The notes under the pieces are model-generated. The model was not told the origin of the DNA and did no database searches. It saw only the letters and a program-made list of their open reading frames with translations. Source: Flavobacteriaceae bacterium (GTDB taxonomy: Bacteria; Bacteroidota; Bacteroidia; Flavobacteriales; Flavobacteriaceae). Taken from it: a DNA stretch of 23,363 nt. Position 1 is the first letter of the stretch; every line of letters begins with the position of its first letter. This document shows positions 1-7,854 of the stretch, piece by piece. The stretch is taken from the NCBI GenBank assembly GCA_030694835.1, contig JAUYUF010000169.1:1-23363 (forward strand). Reading direction: 5' to 3'. The translations under genes and the position numbers were made by a program.

Positions 1-342
1 GAAGCACTATTAGGAGCCATTTTCTTAGATAGAGATTATGAATGTATAGAAAAATTTATTCATAACAGAGTCATTATTCCTTATGTTGATATCCCAAAAC
101 TTGAAGGAAAAGTATCAAGTTATAAAAGCTTGATGCTGGAATGGTGTCAAAAACAAAAAAAGGAGTTTCTTTTTGAAATATATGAAGATTCTGGTAATGA
201 TAAAGTTAAACAATTTAGCGTTAAGCTTTTAATTGATTCTAAACAAGTTTCTAAAGGTAGAGCAACCTCCAAAAAGAAAGCAGAAGAAATGGCTTCAAAA
301 AGAGCTTTTTATGCACTACAACATCAAATTGAAAACATTTAG
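1..342 (+). CDS. rnc: Ribonuclease III, C-terminal part (5' end outside window)
   Basis: Double-strand-specific endoribonuclease that processes rRNA precursors and structured mRNAs in the cytoplasm. The frame is open from base 1 and gives 113 residues. The first codons encode EALLGAIFLDRDYE, which matches the end of the catalytic domain; the first Glu aligns with the catalytic Glu117 of the E. coli enzyme, as I recall that sequence. A double-stranded-RNA-binding domain follows from about residue 44 (YKSLMLEWCQ) and ends with the typical basic helix region containing GRATSKKKAEEMASKRA. The N-terminal half, including the first catalytic signature, lies upstream of the window, so intactness cannot be judged. 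The next gene starts about 90 bases downstream on the same strand. The rnc / IPExxxVDY / pyk order is a familiar flavobacterial arrangement. Confidence 0.93.
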   Translation, partial: EALLGAIFLDRDYECIEKFIHNRVIIPYVDIPKLEGKVSSYKSLMLEWCQKQKKEFLFEIYEDSGNDKVKQFSVKLLIDSKQVSKGRATSKKKAEEMASKRAFYALQHQIENI

Positions 343-433
343 TTTCTATCTTAAACTAAATCGTTTTCGCATATTTTTAACTTAAATTAAATAAACAATC
401 ATTAATTTAGCAGACTAACAGTTGTTAATTAGC

Positions 434-919
434 ATGCCAACTTATTCATTAGACTTAAGTGATTTTATTGAAACTTCCTTTTCATTATTTGGAATCAAAA
501 CTTCATTAGATGATTATCGTCTTGCTTATTTCTTAAATAAACAGTTGAAAACTAGATTCGAAAAAACTGAAAATAATTTGGAATTTGAACTAAACAATGA
601 AAAACAATCCTATTCTCTCTTCAATTATGAAGATGTTTATAACTATAATGATTGGTTCTTAATTTCAAATAAATTTATTCAAACAAGAACAAATAATCTA
701 ACAATTAATTTATTTACAACTACTAATTACAACTTTGATTCTATAAATTATCTAATCCCTGAACGAAAATCATTTGATTTTTTTCTCAAAATAACTGGAG
801 GAGTAAAAAATACTCTAAGCAAAGAATTAATTCAAAATATAAAATCAATTCAACTAATTGATGCTGTTTTTGAAGTAAAACCAGATGAGTTAAAATCAAA
901 AGAATTTTTAATATTTTAA
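434..919 (+). CDS. IPExxxVDY family protein
   Basis: Small conserved protein of unknown function from the family named after its IPExxxVDY motif, common in Flavobacteriia next to pyk. It is 161 residues long from the ATG at 434. A TTG four codons upstream (422) would extend the frame, but the ATG gives the expected MPTYSLDLSD start. The motif appears here as IPERKSFDF followed by FLKITG, so the usual Val-Asp-Tyr is replaced by Phe-Asp-Phe. There is no signal peptide or membrane segment, so it is probably cytosolic. The stop lies three bases before the pyk start, so the two genes are almost certainly co-transcribed. Family membership rests on the motif and the position; the function is not known. 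Confidence 0.83.
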   Translation: MPTYSLDLSDFIETSFSLFGIKTSLDDYRLAYFLNKQLKTRFEKTENNLEFELNNEKQSYSLFNYEDVYNYNDWFLISNKFIQTRTNNLTINLFTTTNYNFDSINYLIPERKSFDFFLKITGGVKNTLSKELIQNIKSIQLIDAVFEVKPDELKSKEFLIF

Positions 920-922
920 ATT

Positions 923-2350
923 ATGCCAATAAACAAAAAAACAAAGATTGTAGCCACCTTAGGCCCAGCATGTGATGATAAAGACATTATGAGAGCTATG
1001 ATAAGGAAAGGTGTTAATGTTTTTCGTATTAATTTCTCACACGCTGATTATGAAGAAGTAAAAAAACGCATACAATCTATTAGAGAACTCAACGAAGAAT
1101 ACGGATACAGAACTGCCATCTTAGCTGATTTACAAGGTCCAAAATTACGTGTAGGAGTTATGAAAGAAAACGTTTTCTTAAATGAAAATGATGTGTTTAC
1201 TTTTACAACTCATGAGTGTGTAGGTGATCAAGAAAAAGCATTTATGACTTACCAAGCGTTCCCTAAAGATGTTAAGGCAGGTGAACATATTTTAGTGGAT
1301 GATGGAAAACTTAAATTTGAAGTAATCAGTTCTAATGATGTTGATGAAGTTAAAACCAAAGTTTTAGTCGGAGGAACTTTAAGCTCTAAAAAAGGTGTAA
1401 ACTTACCAAACACCAAAGTATCGCTGCCAGCTCTAACAGAAAAAGACAAGAAAGATGCCATTTTTGCTATAGAGCAAGAAGTAGATTGGTTTGCATTATC
1501 TTTTGTGAGAACAAAAAAAGATTTAACAGATTTACATCAATTAATAGCTAAACATTCACCAATTAAAATTCCTATAATTGCTAAAATTGAAAAACCTGAA
1601 GCTGTAAAAAATATCGATAAAATCATTTCGAAATGTGATGGATTAATGGTGGCTCGTGGTGATTTGGGAGTGGAGCTTCCTATGGAACAAGTACCTCTTA
1701 TCCAAAAAATGTTGGTTCTTAAAGCAAAACAAGCCCGAATCCCTGTAATTGTTGCAACTCAGATGATGGAGACAATGATTATCAATCAAGTTCCAACACG
1801 TGCAGAGGTAAATGATGTTGCAAATTCTATTATTGATGGTGCTGATGCCGTAATGCTGTCTGGTGAAACTTCTATTGGTGCTTATCCAATAAAAGTAATT
1901 GAGCAAATGTCTAACATTATTAAAAGTGTAGAAAGTGCTCCAATGATAAAGGTACCACAAGAGTTAGTTTATAATCGCACAAAACGTTTTATAACCAAAG
2001 CAATCTGTTATCATGCTGCATTAATGTCAAAAGATTTGGGAGCTAAAGTGATTACTTCTTTTACCAATTCAGGTTATACAGCATTTCAAATTTCTGCATG
2101 GAGGCCGGATGCTGATATTATTGTTTTTTCTTCTAATAAACGTATTGTAAATAGATTGAGCTTACTTTGGGGCGTTAAAGCATTCTACAACGATAAGATG
2201 CTAGAAATTGATGAAACGATTAAGGAAATCAATAAATTTCTTCTAAAAAGAAAATACGCAACACATGGTGATTTTATTATTAGTTTAACATCAATGCCTA
2301 CAGAGGCTACAGGAATGACTAATACCATTAGAGTTTCTGAGATAGAATAA
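923..2350 (+). CDS. pyk: Pyruvate kinase
   Basis: Converts phosphoenolpyruvate and ADP to pyruvate and ATP, the last step of glycolysis. The protein is 475 residues, the normal length for bacterial pyruvate kinase. Visible motifs in order are KTKIVATLGPA (7-16), substrate and nucleotide contacts in FRINFSH (34-40), ADLQGPKLRVG (68-78), the active-site signature IIAKIEKPEAV with catalytic Lys221 and metal-binding Glu223, ARGDLGVELP (244-253, metal ligand Asp247), and ATQMMETM plus PTRAEVNDVANSIIDGAD in the C-terminal part of the barrel. A C-terminal regulatory domain follows. The ATG sits three bases after the IPExxxVDY gene stop, indicating one operon with rnc upstream. All key catalytic residues I checked are present. 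Confidence 0.98.
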   Translation: MPINKKTKIVATLGPACDDKDIMRAMIRKGVNVFRINFSHADYEEVKKRIQSIRELNEEYGYRTAILADLQGPKLRVGVMKENVFLNENDVFTFTTHECVGDQEKAFMTYQAFPKDVKAGEHILVDDGKLKFEVISSNDVDEVKTKVLVGGTLSSKKGVNLPNTKVSLPALTEKDKKDAIFAIEQEVDWFALSFVRTKKDLTDLHQLIAKHSPIKIPIIAKIEKPEAVKNIDKIISKCDGLMVARGDLGVELPMEQVPLIQKMLVLKAKQARIPVIVATQMMETMIINQVPTRAEVNDVANSIIDGADAVMLSGETSIGAYPIKVIEQMSNIIKSVESAPMIKVPQELVYNRTKRFITKAICYHAALMSKDLGAKVITSFTNSGYTAFQISAWRPDADIIVFSSNKRIVNRLSLLWGVKAFYNDKMLEIDETIKEINKFLLKRKYATHGDFIISLTSMPTEATGMTNTIRVSEIE

Positions 2351-2481
2351 TAAAAAAGGCAGTGCAAAACTCCCTTTTTCTATTTTGCCTCTATATACTA
2401 AAACGGTTTCTAAAGTGATTTTGAAAATATTCATTATCTTTAGTATACATTAACTAAAATATAGCTCTTTAATTTAAACAC

Positions 2482-3141
2482 TTGAAAGTGAAGTTCTTGA
2501 AGTATATCATAAAAGGAATCGTTTTATTAATCGTGATTCCAATTATTTATATAATACTGTCTTTAATATTTACCTATATTCCTATTAAAAGTACCGTTCA
2601 AAACGAATACAAAAACGAATTAATTTATTTACATACTAATGGTGTTCATTTATCAATCATTATTGAAAAAAAGCTACTAGATCCTAAGCTGTTAAATGGC
2701 TTGAACTATGAACAACATAATCGATATTTTTCTTTTGCTTGGGGTGATAAAAATTTTTATCTAAACACTCCTACATGGAGTGATTTAACATTCAAAAATG
2801 CTTTTATAGCCCTTTTTTTAAAGAGTCCAACATTAATTCATGTAACCAGATATGACAATCTTAACAAAGATTGGATTGAAATAAGGACTAACAAAAATCA
2901 ACTAATAAAACTAAACACTTACCTCTATAATTCATTTTATTTAGACGGAACTCATAAAAAAACTATAAAAGTTAACAGCTGTTATTCAACTCTAGATGAT
3001 TTTTACGAGGCTAAAGGCAATTATTCTTGCTTTAATACCTGTAATAGTTGGGTAAACACTGCATTTAAAAAAAGTGATTTAAACGCTTGCTTATGGACTC
3101 CTTTCGATTTTGGCTTATATCGGATGTATCAAACACAATAG
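2482..3141 (+). CDS. TIGR02117/DUF2459-like membrane-anchored protein
   Basis: Protein of 219 residues with one N-terminal membrane anchor (about residues 8-32) and the rest presumably periplasmic. Family features I recognise are HTNGVH (His56), FAWGDKNFYLNTPTW (86-99), a later H-V-T (120-122), and a C-terminal block with CYSTLDDFYEAKGNY and TCNSWVNTA (Cys187), ending near WTPFDFGLYRM. These match the uncharacterised TIGR02117/DUF2459 family. The start is uncertain: TTG at 2482 or GTG at 2488; no ATG is available in a sensible place. It stands alone, downstream of pyk on the same strand with a 131-base gap. The conserved His followed later by Cys would suit a circularly permuted papain-like fold, but this is inference. 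No biochemical function is assigned. Confidence 0.72.
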   Translation: MKVKFLKYIIKGIVLLIVIPIIYIILSLIFTYIPIKSTVQNEYKNELIYLHTNGVHLSIIIEKKLLDPKLLNGLNYEQHNRYFSFAWGDKNFYLNTPTWSDLTFKNAFIALFLKSPTLIHVTRYDNLNKDWIEIRTNKNQLIKLNTYLYNSFYLDGTHKKTIKVNSCYSTLDDFYEAKGNYSCFNTCNSWVNTAFKKSDLNACLWTPFDFGLYRMYQTQ

Positions 3142-3158
3142 GTCAATGTTAAATGATC

Positions 3159-3182
3159 CAAAGATTCAAAGATTGAGAAATC
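3159..3182. repeat. Short tandem repeat, CAAAGATT octamers
   Basis: Two exact CAAAGATT units (3159-3166, 3167-3174) are followed by a degenerate third, GAGAAATC (3175-3182). This is the first of four short tandem blocks in the gap between the TIGR02117-like gene and the convergent DUF2891 gene. Confidence 0.6.
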
Positions 3183-3194
3183 AATAAAGAAAAA

Positions 3195-3222
3195 AGTAGC
3201 AAGTATCAGGTAGCTAGTAATT
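3195..3222. repeat. Degenerate heptamer tandem repeat (AGTAGCA type)
   Basis: Four consecutive 7-base units: AGTAGCA, AGTATCA, GGTAGCT, AGTAATT. Units diverge by one to three bases from one another. The array lies in the intergenic repeat mosaic and is followed immediately by two TTAAAAAA octamers (3221-3236). Confidence 0.6.
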
Positions 3223-3261
3223 AAAAAATTAAAAAAGCAATAATTAATTCATTAACTAAAA

Positions 3262-3296
3262 ACTGCTCACTGCTTACTGCCAGCTGATTGCTGAAT
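3262..3296. repeat. Heptamer tandem repeat (ACTGCTY type) at a gene end
   Basis: Five consecutive 7-base units: ACTGCTC, ACTGCTT, ACTGCCA, GCTGATT, GCTGAAT. The array overlaps the 3' end of the minus-strand DUF2891 gene and supplies its stop codon (TGA, complement of 3267-3269) and about its last nine codons. Similar heptamer arrays are known as STRR sequences in cyanobacteria; the comparison is only one of form. Confidence 0.65.
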
Positions 3297-4376
3297 TGCG
3301 TATAGTGCAAAAGATGCCAGCCAATGAGCTCCAGCATATTCTCCACTATCCATTTTATCGTAACTGGCATGAAAATGCTGATTGGCCAAATCCATCATTT
3401 TATAATTATCCAAATAGGTTCCCAATTCATACAAACACCAAGCGCGACTAAAATTAAGTCCGTCGAGGTGGGCTAACTTTCCGTCAGAACGATCCGAAAC
3501 CTCAGCAATTTGAAAATATAAGGAAGGATTTTTTCTAAAATCTGGTAAGAACACGTCAAACCATTTTAAAAATTCTTCTTTGGGTAATACTTTCATCATC
3601 AAAACAGCTTCTTGTAAACATGGAGAGAAAAAATCAAATCCGTTTGGTTCCCAAGTTACAGGACAATTGGTGTCTTTTGAAAAATACTCTATTGCTCTTT
3701 GTTTAATTAATTGTGCTAATTCAGGATGATATTTTACTGCATAATCTAACGCAAATGACATTCCGAAAGCAATATTTGGATGCTCACCAACTCTTATAGG
3801 ATACGTAAGTTTTGGAAGAAATTCTATATATTTTTTTATTAATAAATCAACTAAAGGCTGAAGATTCTTATCTAGTTCTTTAGCATCGGGATGTTTCCAT
3901 TCTTTTATAGCTTCAGATAATTTTAATACCCAAGCCCATCCATAAGTTCTTTCATAAGTACTGTTGTGTACATCATCAAAATATAATAATTCCTTTTCAA
4001 TATTTTCTTTAGTGATGGTTGCTTTTAATTTTAATAAAATTTCCTCTTTAAATTCAAAATTGGGATTTTCTTTTAATATAGTTACCAAAGTCCAATGACC
4101 ATGAACGGATGAATGCCAGTCAAAACACCCATAAAAAGCTGGATGTAATTCTTTAGGCGTTTTTAAATAGGTTGCATCACCAATGACTTGATTGAGTTTA
4201 TTTGGATATTCTTGCTCAATACAATCATAGGCAAAATGATATAAAAAGTTTGCCTTCTTCAAATCTAAAATAGGTTTAACATCTTGAATTATTTTAATTT
4301 CATCTTTGGATAATTTCTTTTCACAACTTAAAATTAAAGTTGAAAAAACTAAAATTAGGATTATTTTACTCTTCAT
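3267..4376 (-). CDS. DUF2891 family lipoprotein
   Basis: Protein of 369 residues in the DUF2891 family, function unknown. The N-terminus is a lipoprotein signal: a hydrophobic stretch then LILSC with the acylated Cys at residue 18, followed by EKKLSKDE, so the mature protein is expected on a membrane facing the periplasm or the surface. A conserved block FYGCFDWHSSVHGHWTLV with clustered His and Trp is the family hallmark. The helix-rich sequence with repeated Trp/Tyr/His motifs (YERTYGWAWVLKL, GEHPNIAFG) looks like an alpha/alpha-barrel enzyme, perhaps acting on a polymer; this is inference. Its start codon overlaps the end of the upstream M28 peptidase gene by 11 bases, implying translational coupling. 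The last residues QQSAGSKQ come from a heptamer repeat and are probably not part of the conserved protein. Confidence 0.83.
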   Translation of the reverse strand: MKSKIILILVFSTLILSCEKKLSKDEIKIIQDVKPILDLKKANFLYHFAYDCIEQEYPNKLNQVIGDATYLKTPKELHPAFYGCFDWHSSVHGHWTLVTILKENPNFEFKEEILLKLKATITKENIEKELLYFDDVHNSTYERTYGWAWVLKLSEAIKEWKHPDAKELDKNLQPLVDLLIKKYIEFLPKLTYPIRVGEHPNIAFGMSFALDYAVKYHPELAQLIKQRAIEYFSKDTNCPVTWEPNGFDFFSPCLQEAVLMMKVLPKEEFLKWFDVFLPDFRKNPSLYFQIAEVSDRSDGKLAHLDGLNFSRAWCLYELGTYLDNYKMMDLANQHFHASYDKMDSGEYAGAHWLASFALYAIQQSAGSKQ

Positions 4377-6684
4377 AAATAGGGAAATTTATTCGTTTAA
4401 CAATAACTGTCGCATCACTTGTAACATAGGGTTTTGGCATCATTTCTTTAGTTCTAGGATTTATTTTTACTAAGTCATTACCTAATAAATCAAATTTAGT
4501 TTCATAAATATTTACATCAAATTCTTCGAAGGAAGGTACTAAAAAAGTAATTTCCAACGGTTCATTATTATGAAAATAATAACTCATTACTTGACGGTTT
4601 TCCAACACTTTAAATAAAGGTTGATCAGAATTACTTTTTTCCTCATCTCCATTAATTTTGATAGAGAAAACGCGTAAAGGTTTCAAAGCTATCATCTCCA
4701 TTTTATGCGCTTTTCGATTACTTTGAAAATGGATTTTGACATATCGTTGGTAATTAAAAACAGAATCAACCAAAACGGTAATTGTTGGTGTTGCTAAATC
4801 AAACAATTCAGATTCTTGTTGATAATTAATGGAGGTGTCGAACTTACTTTTGAAGAAGATTTTATCTTCTTTATTCGATTTTTCTTTGCTTAAGTGCTGT
4901 TCAGTAAAATCATCCAATTCTTTATCAAAACTTAACCATGAAGATTTATTTTCATCAATATTCATCATATAAATAAGGCTGTTAGGCTTTCTTTGATCTT
5001 GACTATAACCTGAATTTAGATGTGCTATAAAAAGAAATAAAAAGCCAATTATTACTAAAATATTCCTTAACCAATTATTAATTTTATAAAAAATAGGTAG
5101 GAGTAAAACTAAAATTAACAATAATAAAATAGAACTAGCTGCCAACATTTCTAGACCTAGCGCTACTGGCAACATATAAACAAAAGGAACAAATAGCATT
5201 ATTAAAGGAAATGCTAAAAGTGAATGCCACCATATCGGTATGTTTATCTTTCTATTAAACAGTACCAAACCAAAACTTAGGAGTGCAAAAAATAATGGAA
5301 TTATTAAATAGCTGCCTCCAATAATTTTAAAAGGAACCAAAATTGAAATTATTAACCAAAGTGTTATCGGAGCAATCATTAAGTTTTCTAATGATATTTT
5401 TTTATAAAATCTTTGATAGATGGTGAGAAAAATAACAAAAGAAAAAATTGAAAATACTATGACATATGTTATACCATTATAGGTGAATTTATTGATCATA
5501 TCTCCATATTGAGGATAAATAATCTTAAGAAATTTCCATCCTAAATAGGAAAATATTCCAACTGATAAAATAGATAATAGTAATGGTGAAAATCCTGATA
5601 CTATTTTCCTAGTATGTAAAATTTCTTTTTTTAATCCATAAAATAAGAGAAAAATAAAAAAGAGAAAAGAAACTATTGCCAATGGAAATATCCAAGAATA
5701 TGGATAGTAAATCATTCCAAATGGTGCCATATTGAAAAAGATATAATCTTCATCACTCTTCAAATCAGAAATAGATTCTTGTGAAAAATAATTTAACATA
5801 GCCATCAAATAGGTTCCTTGATGCTCTAAGGTATTAATGTCTAATCGTTCATATGAATCTTGTGCGGTATGATAATCGAAATGATCATCAATAAAAGCAA
5901 AATTATATCCATCTATATCAGCCTCTTCTCTAAATACAGTTAAATCTGTATCATTAGGCAGCGATTTGTAAATACTGTAGGCTATAGAGTTTGAAATAGG
6001 AAATGGTGAATTGGCATTGGAAAAAGCTTCAATAAATTTCTTATTCCCTTGATTCGTTTCTAACAACATATAACTCGGACCACCACTTCCTCTGGCTTCA
6101 AAATTTAAAACCAACTTTACATCTTTTGCCCAAGGATGATATTTGACGAATGCTTTGGCACCCAATAATCCTAATTCTTCTCCATCGGATATAAGTATAA
6201 TTATATCATTTTTAGGTTTTTTGTTGGATAATAAAAAAGTTCTAACGCCCTCTATAATGGCAGCAACACCACTTCCGGCATCACTTGCTCCTAAAGATGC
6301 GTGGGGACTAGAATCATAATGACTTAACAACATTAAAGCTTCAGAATGATTTTCACCAGGAATTCTAGTTAAAATATTATGTAAAGTTGCCGAAGCTCTC
6401 CATTTTATATTAGTAGCAACTTGTTGTTGAATTTCAACCTCTAAACCCAATTTTTGGAGTTCAGAAACTATATAATTGCGAACTTCGGCATGAGCTTTAG
6501 TTCCAACAAAATGTGGTTTTTTTGAAATTTCTTTAACATGAACTAGTGCTCTTTTAGTTGAAAATTGTTCTTTGGGAACATCGATAGTGGCAATATTTCT
6601 TGGCAGTAATGAATATAAACTCCAAAAAATAATAGCTACAACAATTATATATGCAAATAATAATGAATGATTTTTCGATTTCAT
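4366..6684 (-). CDS. M28 family zinc peptidase with multi-span membrane domain
   Basis: A 772-residue membrane protein with an N-terminal anchor (about 9-27), an M28-type aminopeptidase domain (about 45-300), then a region of roughly eight membrane segments (about 330-560), and a soluble C-terminal domain of about 200 residues. Zinc and catalytic residues of the M28 family are visible: His122 in SHYDS, Asp135 in ASDAGSG, the Glu169-Glu170 pair in SDGEELG, Glu196 in NFEARGSGG, and His272 in DYHTAQDS. This architecture resembles vacuolar or ER membrane M28 proteases such as Fxna/ERMP1, so the protease domain probably faces the periplasm. The ATG at 6684 precedes a basic, then hydrophobic, signal anchor. 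It is co-transcribed with the overlapping DUF2891 lipoprotein gene. A promoter candidate lies just upstream. The natural substrate is unknown. Confidence 0.9.
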   Translation of the reverse strand: MKSKNHSLLFAYIIVVAIIFWSLYSLLPRNIATIDVPKEQFSTKRALVHVKEISKKPHFVGTKAHAEVRNYIVSELQKLGLEVEIQQQVATNIKWRASATLHNILTRIPGENHSEALMLLSHYDSSPHASLGASDAGSGVAAIIEGVRTFLLSNKKPKNDIIILISDGEELGLLGAKAFVKYHPWAKDVKLVLNFEARGSGGPSYMLLETNQGNKKFIEAFSNANSPFPISNSIAYSIYKSLPNDTDLTVFREEADIDGYNFAFIDDHFDYHTAQDSYERLDINTLEHQGTYLMAMLNYFSQESISDLKSDEDYIFFNMAPFGMIYYPYSWIFPLAIVSFLFFIFLLFYGLKKEILHTRKIVSGFSPLLLSILSVGIFSYLGWKFLKIIYPQYGDMINKFTYNGITYVIVFSIFSFVIFLTIYQRFYKKISLENLMIAPITLWLIISILVPFKIIGGSYLIIPLFFALLSFGLVLFNRKINIPIWWHSLLAFPLIMLFVPFVYMLPVALGLEMLAASSILLLLILVLLLPIFYKINNWLRNILVIIGFLFLFIAHLNSGYSQDQRKPNSLIYMMNIDENKSSWLSFDKELDDFTEQHLSKEKSNKEDKIFFKSKFDTSINYQQESELFDLATPTITVLVDSVFNYQRYVKIHFQSNRKAHKMEMIALKPLRVFSIKINGDEEKSNSDQPLFKVLENRQVMSYYFHNNEPLEITFLVPSFEEFDVNIYETKFDLLGNDLVKINPRTKEMMPKPYVTSDATVIVKRINFPIYEE

Positions 6685-6712
6685 AAGCGGGAGTTTAATT
6701 CAATATAATTAT

Positions 6713-6746
6713 TAAAATTAACCATTTTTTATTTTAAAAAAACAAA
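6713..6746 (-). promoter_or_regulatory. Candidate promoter for the M28/DUF2891 pair
   Basis: Read on the minus strand: TTTG (complement of 6743-6746), a 22-base spacer, then TAATTTTA (complement of 6713-6720), a 7-of-8 match to the Bacteroidota -7 element TAnnTTTG. This would start transcription about 20 bases before the ATG at 6684. Confidence 0.4.
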
Positions 6747-6791
6747 CATTGATAACTCATTCATAAATATTTAAAAAAGTGTATAATTGTC

Positions 6792-6824
6792 TTTTCGTTT
6801 TCTAACCAATTTTCATTATATTTA
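6792..6824 (+). promoter_or_regulatory. Candidate promoter for the CBS-domain gene
   Basis: TTTTCG (6792-6797), a 19-base spacer, and TATATTTA (6817-6824), a 7-of-8 match to TAnnTTTG. The predicted leader is about 15 bases. An alternative -7-like TATAATTG lies at 6782-6789 but lacks an upstream partner. Confidence 0.38.
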
Positions 6825-6844
6825 ATAACACAAAATTAGAACTT

Positions 6845-7303
6845 ATGGCAGTAAAAAGTTTTCAAGGACCAAGGGCAGATAGTGAGGAAGAAAAATCTAA
6901 AATTTTAGTTAAACATCACATGGCTGAAAAATTAATTACATTTAAACCAGAGCAATCGGTTTTAGACGTAATGGAATTGCTGATTAAAAATAAAATTTCT
7001 GGTGGACCTGTAGTAAATGAACACAATGAATTAGTTGGAATTATTTCTGAAGGAGATTGTTTAAAACAAATTTCACAAAGTCAGTATTACAATTTACCAA
7101 TGGCTGATATAAAAGTACAAGACTATATGGTAAAAGAAGTAAAAACAATTGATGCTTATTCTACTGTTTTTGAAGCCGCCGATCAGTTTTTAAATACTCA
7201 TATCCGTCGATTTCCTGTTATGAAATATGGTAAATTAGTTGGACAAATTAGTCAAAGAGATGTATTGGATGCTGTTTTAAAAATGAAAAATCAAAAATGG
7301 TAA
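6845..7303 (+). CDS. Twin CBS-domain protein
   Basis: A 152-residue cytosolic protein consisting essentially of two CBS modules. The first spans about residues 24-80 (MAEKLITFKPEQSVLDVMELL through VGIISEGDCLKQI) and the second about 92-150 (VQDYMVKEVKTIDAYSTVFEAADQFL through GQISQRDVLDAVLKM). The repeated VGIISEGD and VGQISQRD ends are typical of the second strand and helix of CBS units. Such stand-alone pairs usually bind adenine nucleotides such as AMP or ATP and act as sensors, but the partner is not evident here. It is transcribed divergently from the M28 gene, and its TAA is directly followed by the stop of the convergent zinc-finger gene with no bases between. Confidence 0.9.
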   Translation: MAVKSFQGPRADSEEEKSKILVKHHMAEKLITFKPEQSVLDVMELLIKNKISGGPVVNEHNELVGIISEGDCLKQISQSQYYNLPMADIKVQDYMVKEVKTIDAYSTVFEAADQFLNTHIRRFPVMKYGKLVGQISQRDVLDAVLKMKNQKW

Positions 7304-7660
7304 TTACTCTCTTTTGATGAGTAAATAATAATCATTTTCCAATTCTAAATAACCTTGGTCGTAACAATAGAAATATACATTTTCTGTTTTGGTTACATAC
7401 ATCGAGGTAAAATAATTAAAATCGAAACCAAGTTGTAGGAGTTTACTTCTGTTCACCTTGGTTTTTCCGGTTTTATTAAGTTCAGTTAAAATTCGGTGAT
7501 TTTTCTTTAACCAATTATTGGTGTTTCTAATTAGGTTCGTTGCTTCTTTATTTGATTTATTATGATACGCATTTCGGCAATAATCAGAACAAAATTTCTT
7601 ATCAGTTCTTCCTTTTATGGGTTCTCTACAATCTAAGCAAATAGTAGTTTCTTGATTCAT
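7304..7660 (-). CDS. Small zinc-finger-like protein
   Basis: A 118-residue protein, probably cytosolic. The N-terminus carries four cysteines in the pattern C-x2-C (Cys8, Cys11) and C-x3-C (Cys24, Cys28) within CLDCREPI and KKFCSDYCRNAYHNK, a zinc-binding arrangement like MYM/FCS-type or DUF2116-type fingers. The rest (about 40-118) is charged and lacks a motif that I recognise; it ends YYLLIKRE. No function can be assigned; nucleic-acid or protein binding is plausible from the finger alone. An exact -7 element TATATTTG lies about 17 bases upstream of the ATG at 7660. The gene ends at the base next to the CBS gene stop, so convergent transcripts must overlap. Confidence 0.8.
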   Translation of the reverse strand: MNQETTICLDCREPIKGRTDKKFCSDYCRNAYHNKSNKEATNLIRNTNNWLKKNHRILTELNKTGKTKVNRSKLLQLGFDFNYFTSMYVTKTENVYFYCYDQGYLELENDYYLLIKRE

Positions 7661-7676
7661 AGCTGTTTGATTTACT

Positions 7677-7684
7677 CAAATATA
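7677..7684 (-). promoter_or_regulatory. -7 promoter element for the zinc-finger gene
   Basis: The complement reads TATATTTG, an exact match to TAnnTTTG, 16 bases upstream of the start codon at 7660. No clear TTG-type -33 element is present at the expected distance. Confidence 0.42.
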
Positions 7685-7854
7685 CATTTTTTTTGATTAA
7701 ATTAATATTTTTTAAATTCCTCACATTCAATTATATATCCATTTTCAAACGACTACAAACGGAAGTAAATGCTTTACAACCGAATCTTTTTTGGATTCTG
7801 TTATTTCTTTGTCTCGTTCAATCAAAATTAATGTTTAACCAAAAAATCAATGTT

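Noticed and set aside
1249..1960. Minus-strand open frames inside pyk (1249-1461 and 1643-1960)
   Set aside because: They are antisense shadows of a fully conserved pyruvate kinase and have no recognisable domain.
2355..2392. Terminator after pyk
   Set aside because: Only a bulged pairing between AGGC...AAAA and TTTTGCCT can be drawn; no continuous stem with a T tract.
7693..7854. N-terminal extension of ssb
   Set aside because: The frame is open, but the encoded 54 residues are not Ssb-like and the normal start MSNLRNKVQ at 7855 is present.
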